Part shown: in pieces, positions 60,357 to 60,699 of the stretch
Position numbering within the stretch: the stretch's first letter is position 1
How the letters are laid out: each line of letters starts with the position of its first letter
NCBI RefSeq assembly: GCF_002869965.1
Contig: NZ_PEBS01000033.1
Coordinates: 1 to 60,699 of the forward strand
Reading direction: 5' to 3'
From: Janthinobacterium sp. ROICE36
Lineage (GTDB): Bacteria; Pseudomonadota; Gammaproteobacteria; Burkholderiales; Burkholderiaceae_D
Length of the DNA stretch: 60,699 nt
Program-made: the position numbers and the translations under genes
The notes under the pieces: generated by a model
What the model saw: only the letters and a program-made list of their open reading frames with translations
Told to the model about the DNA's origin: nothing
Database searches by the model: none

Positions 60357-60592
60357 ACGGATTCGACTGGTTAAGGTGGGCGCCGGTGCGCCTGATTATT
60401 CATGCCTGGGCCATGCGGACGATGGCAGGGCTATTTATTTTGAGTACGCTACGGTTGGGCGCGTATGGCGCAACGACGCGGCAGATGCGTTTGCCAGTGC
60501 GCTATTCGTTTGCTGCAAAGGGAAATTTTATCACAGACGCCCATGACGCTGTGGATGAGGGGCCGTTTTGCACAGGGCGATTGCATGAAGCA

Positions 60593-60699
60593 TCAGGTCG
60601 GCAAGCCCAAGACCTTGGCGAGATAGTCGGCATTCCAGCCAGCTTTTAAGCGTTTGGTAGCGATGCCGGCCTTGGTTGTCTTTTCGTTTTTCAGTAAAT
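60593..60699 (-). CDS. C-terminal end of a gene cut by the window edge
   Basis: An open frame enters from the right edge and stops with TGA at 60593-60595, giving at least 34 residues. It has a basic helix-like composition (KAGIATKRLKAGWNADYL, ending in AKVLGLPT). I do not recognise the family; the last residues resemble the C-terminal tail of Rpn/PD-(D/E)XK-type recombination nucleases, but that is a weak guess. It lies upstream of def on the same strand. The 236 bp between the two carry no gene I can support. Confidence 0.5.
   Translation of the reverse strand, partial: LLKNEKTTKAGIATKRLKAGWNADYLAKVLGLPT

Overview
The window looks like a chromosomal core region of a GC-rich betaproteobacterium of the Oxalobacteraceae, most likely Janthinobacterium or a close relative. 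This is inferred from gene content and order: a type III glutamate-cysteine ligase, the DUF1840 and DUF3567 families, UbiK, a TorF-glnK-amtB cluster, metX-metW, an NtrY/short-NtrX pair, and def-fmt. No database search was possible. No CRISPR array, prophage or insertion sequence was seen. The only RNA gene is a 5S rRNA at the left edge, so an rRNA operon ends there.

Layout. Positions 1-3200 hold the 5S gene and its terminator, then DUF1840, a lipoprotein, comM and ubiK on the minus strand. Positions 3200-6210 form a nitrogen-control unit of torF (outer-membrane protein), glnK (PII) and amtB (ammonium channel). It is preceded by an NtrC-like dyad and a sigma-54 promoter. Positions 6330-11253 carry glutathione synthesis (gshA, gshB) followed by a sugar-permease-free PTS (EIIA, HPr, EI). 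Positions 11270-16240 carry metX-metW behind a structured leader, then an AmpG-like permease, an M48 protease and an RluA-type pseudouridine synthase. Positions 16245-24280 are a mixed block: xth, pyrE, a small GNAT, a TauE exporter, LysR with a hydrolase, YqaE, an oxidoreductase, and a BlaI/BlaR1-type pair whose protease carries a TonB C-terminal domain.

Positions 24470-27836 are gatCAB, transcribed leftward. Positions 28188-35018 are the rod-shape operon mreB-mreC-mreD-mrdA-rodA-rlpA. Positions 35029-41179 form a tight minus-strand cluster: argS, an FtsN-like SPOR protein, dsbA, a short-chain dehydrogenase, birA, coaX and a second SPOR protein. Positions 41556-47109 are rsmB, DUF4390, ntrY, a short ntrX lacking the AAA+ domain, and a degenerate CobW-like protein. 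Positions 47275-49807 hold DUF3567, a class II amidotransferase and a degenerate EAL-HDOD protein. Positions 49872-54150 are an SPW-repeat protein and metH.

An AT-rich island (about 54300-54780) precedes a large lipoprotein metzincin (54790-57270). The right end carries a tautomerase, a LysR regulator, fmt, def and the C-terminal end of an unrecognised gene cut by the window edge.

Most of the window is housekeeping, and I did not find a convincing new multi-gene defence or mobile system. The observations most worth checking are: the sigma-54/NtrC control of a combined outer-membrane and inner-membrane ammonium unit; the pseudoknot-like metX leader; the BlaR1-TonB hybrid with its putative operator; the AAA-less NtrX followed by a COG0523-like protein without a Walker A motif; and the metzincin with serine in place of the usual motif glycine.
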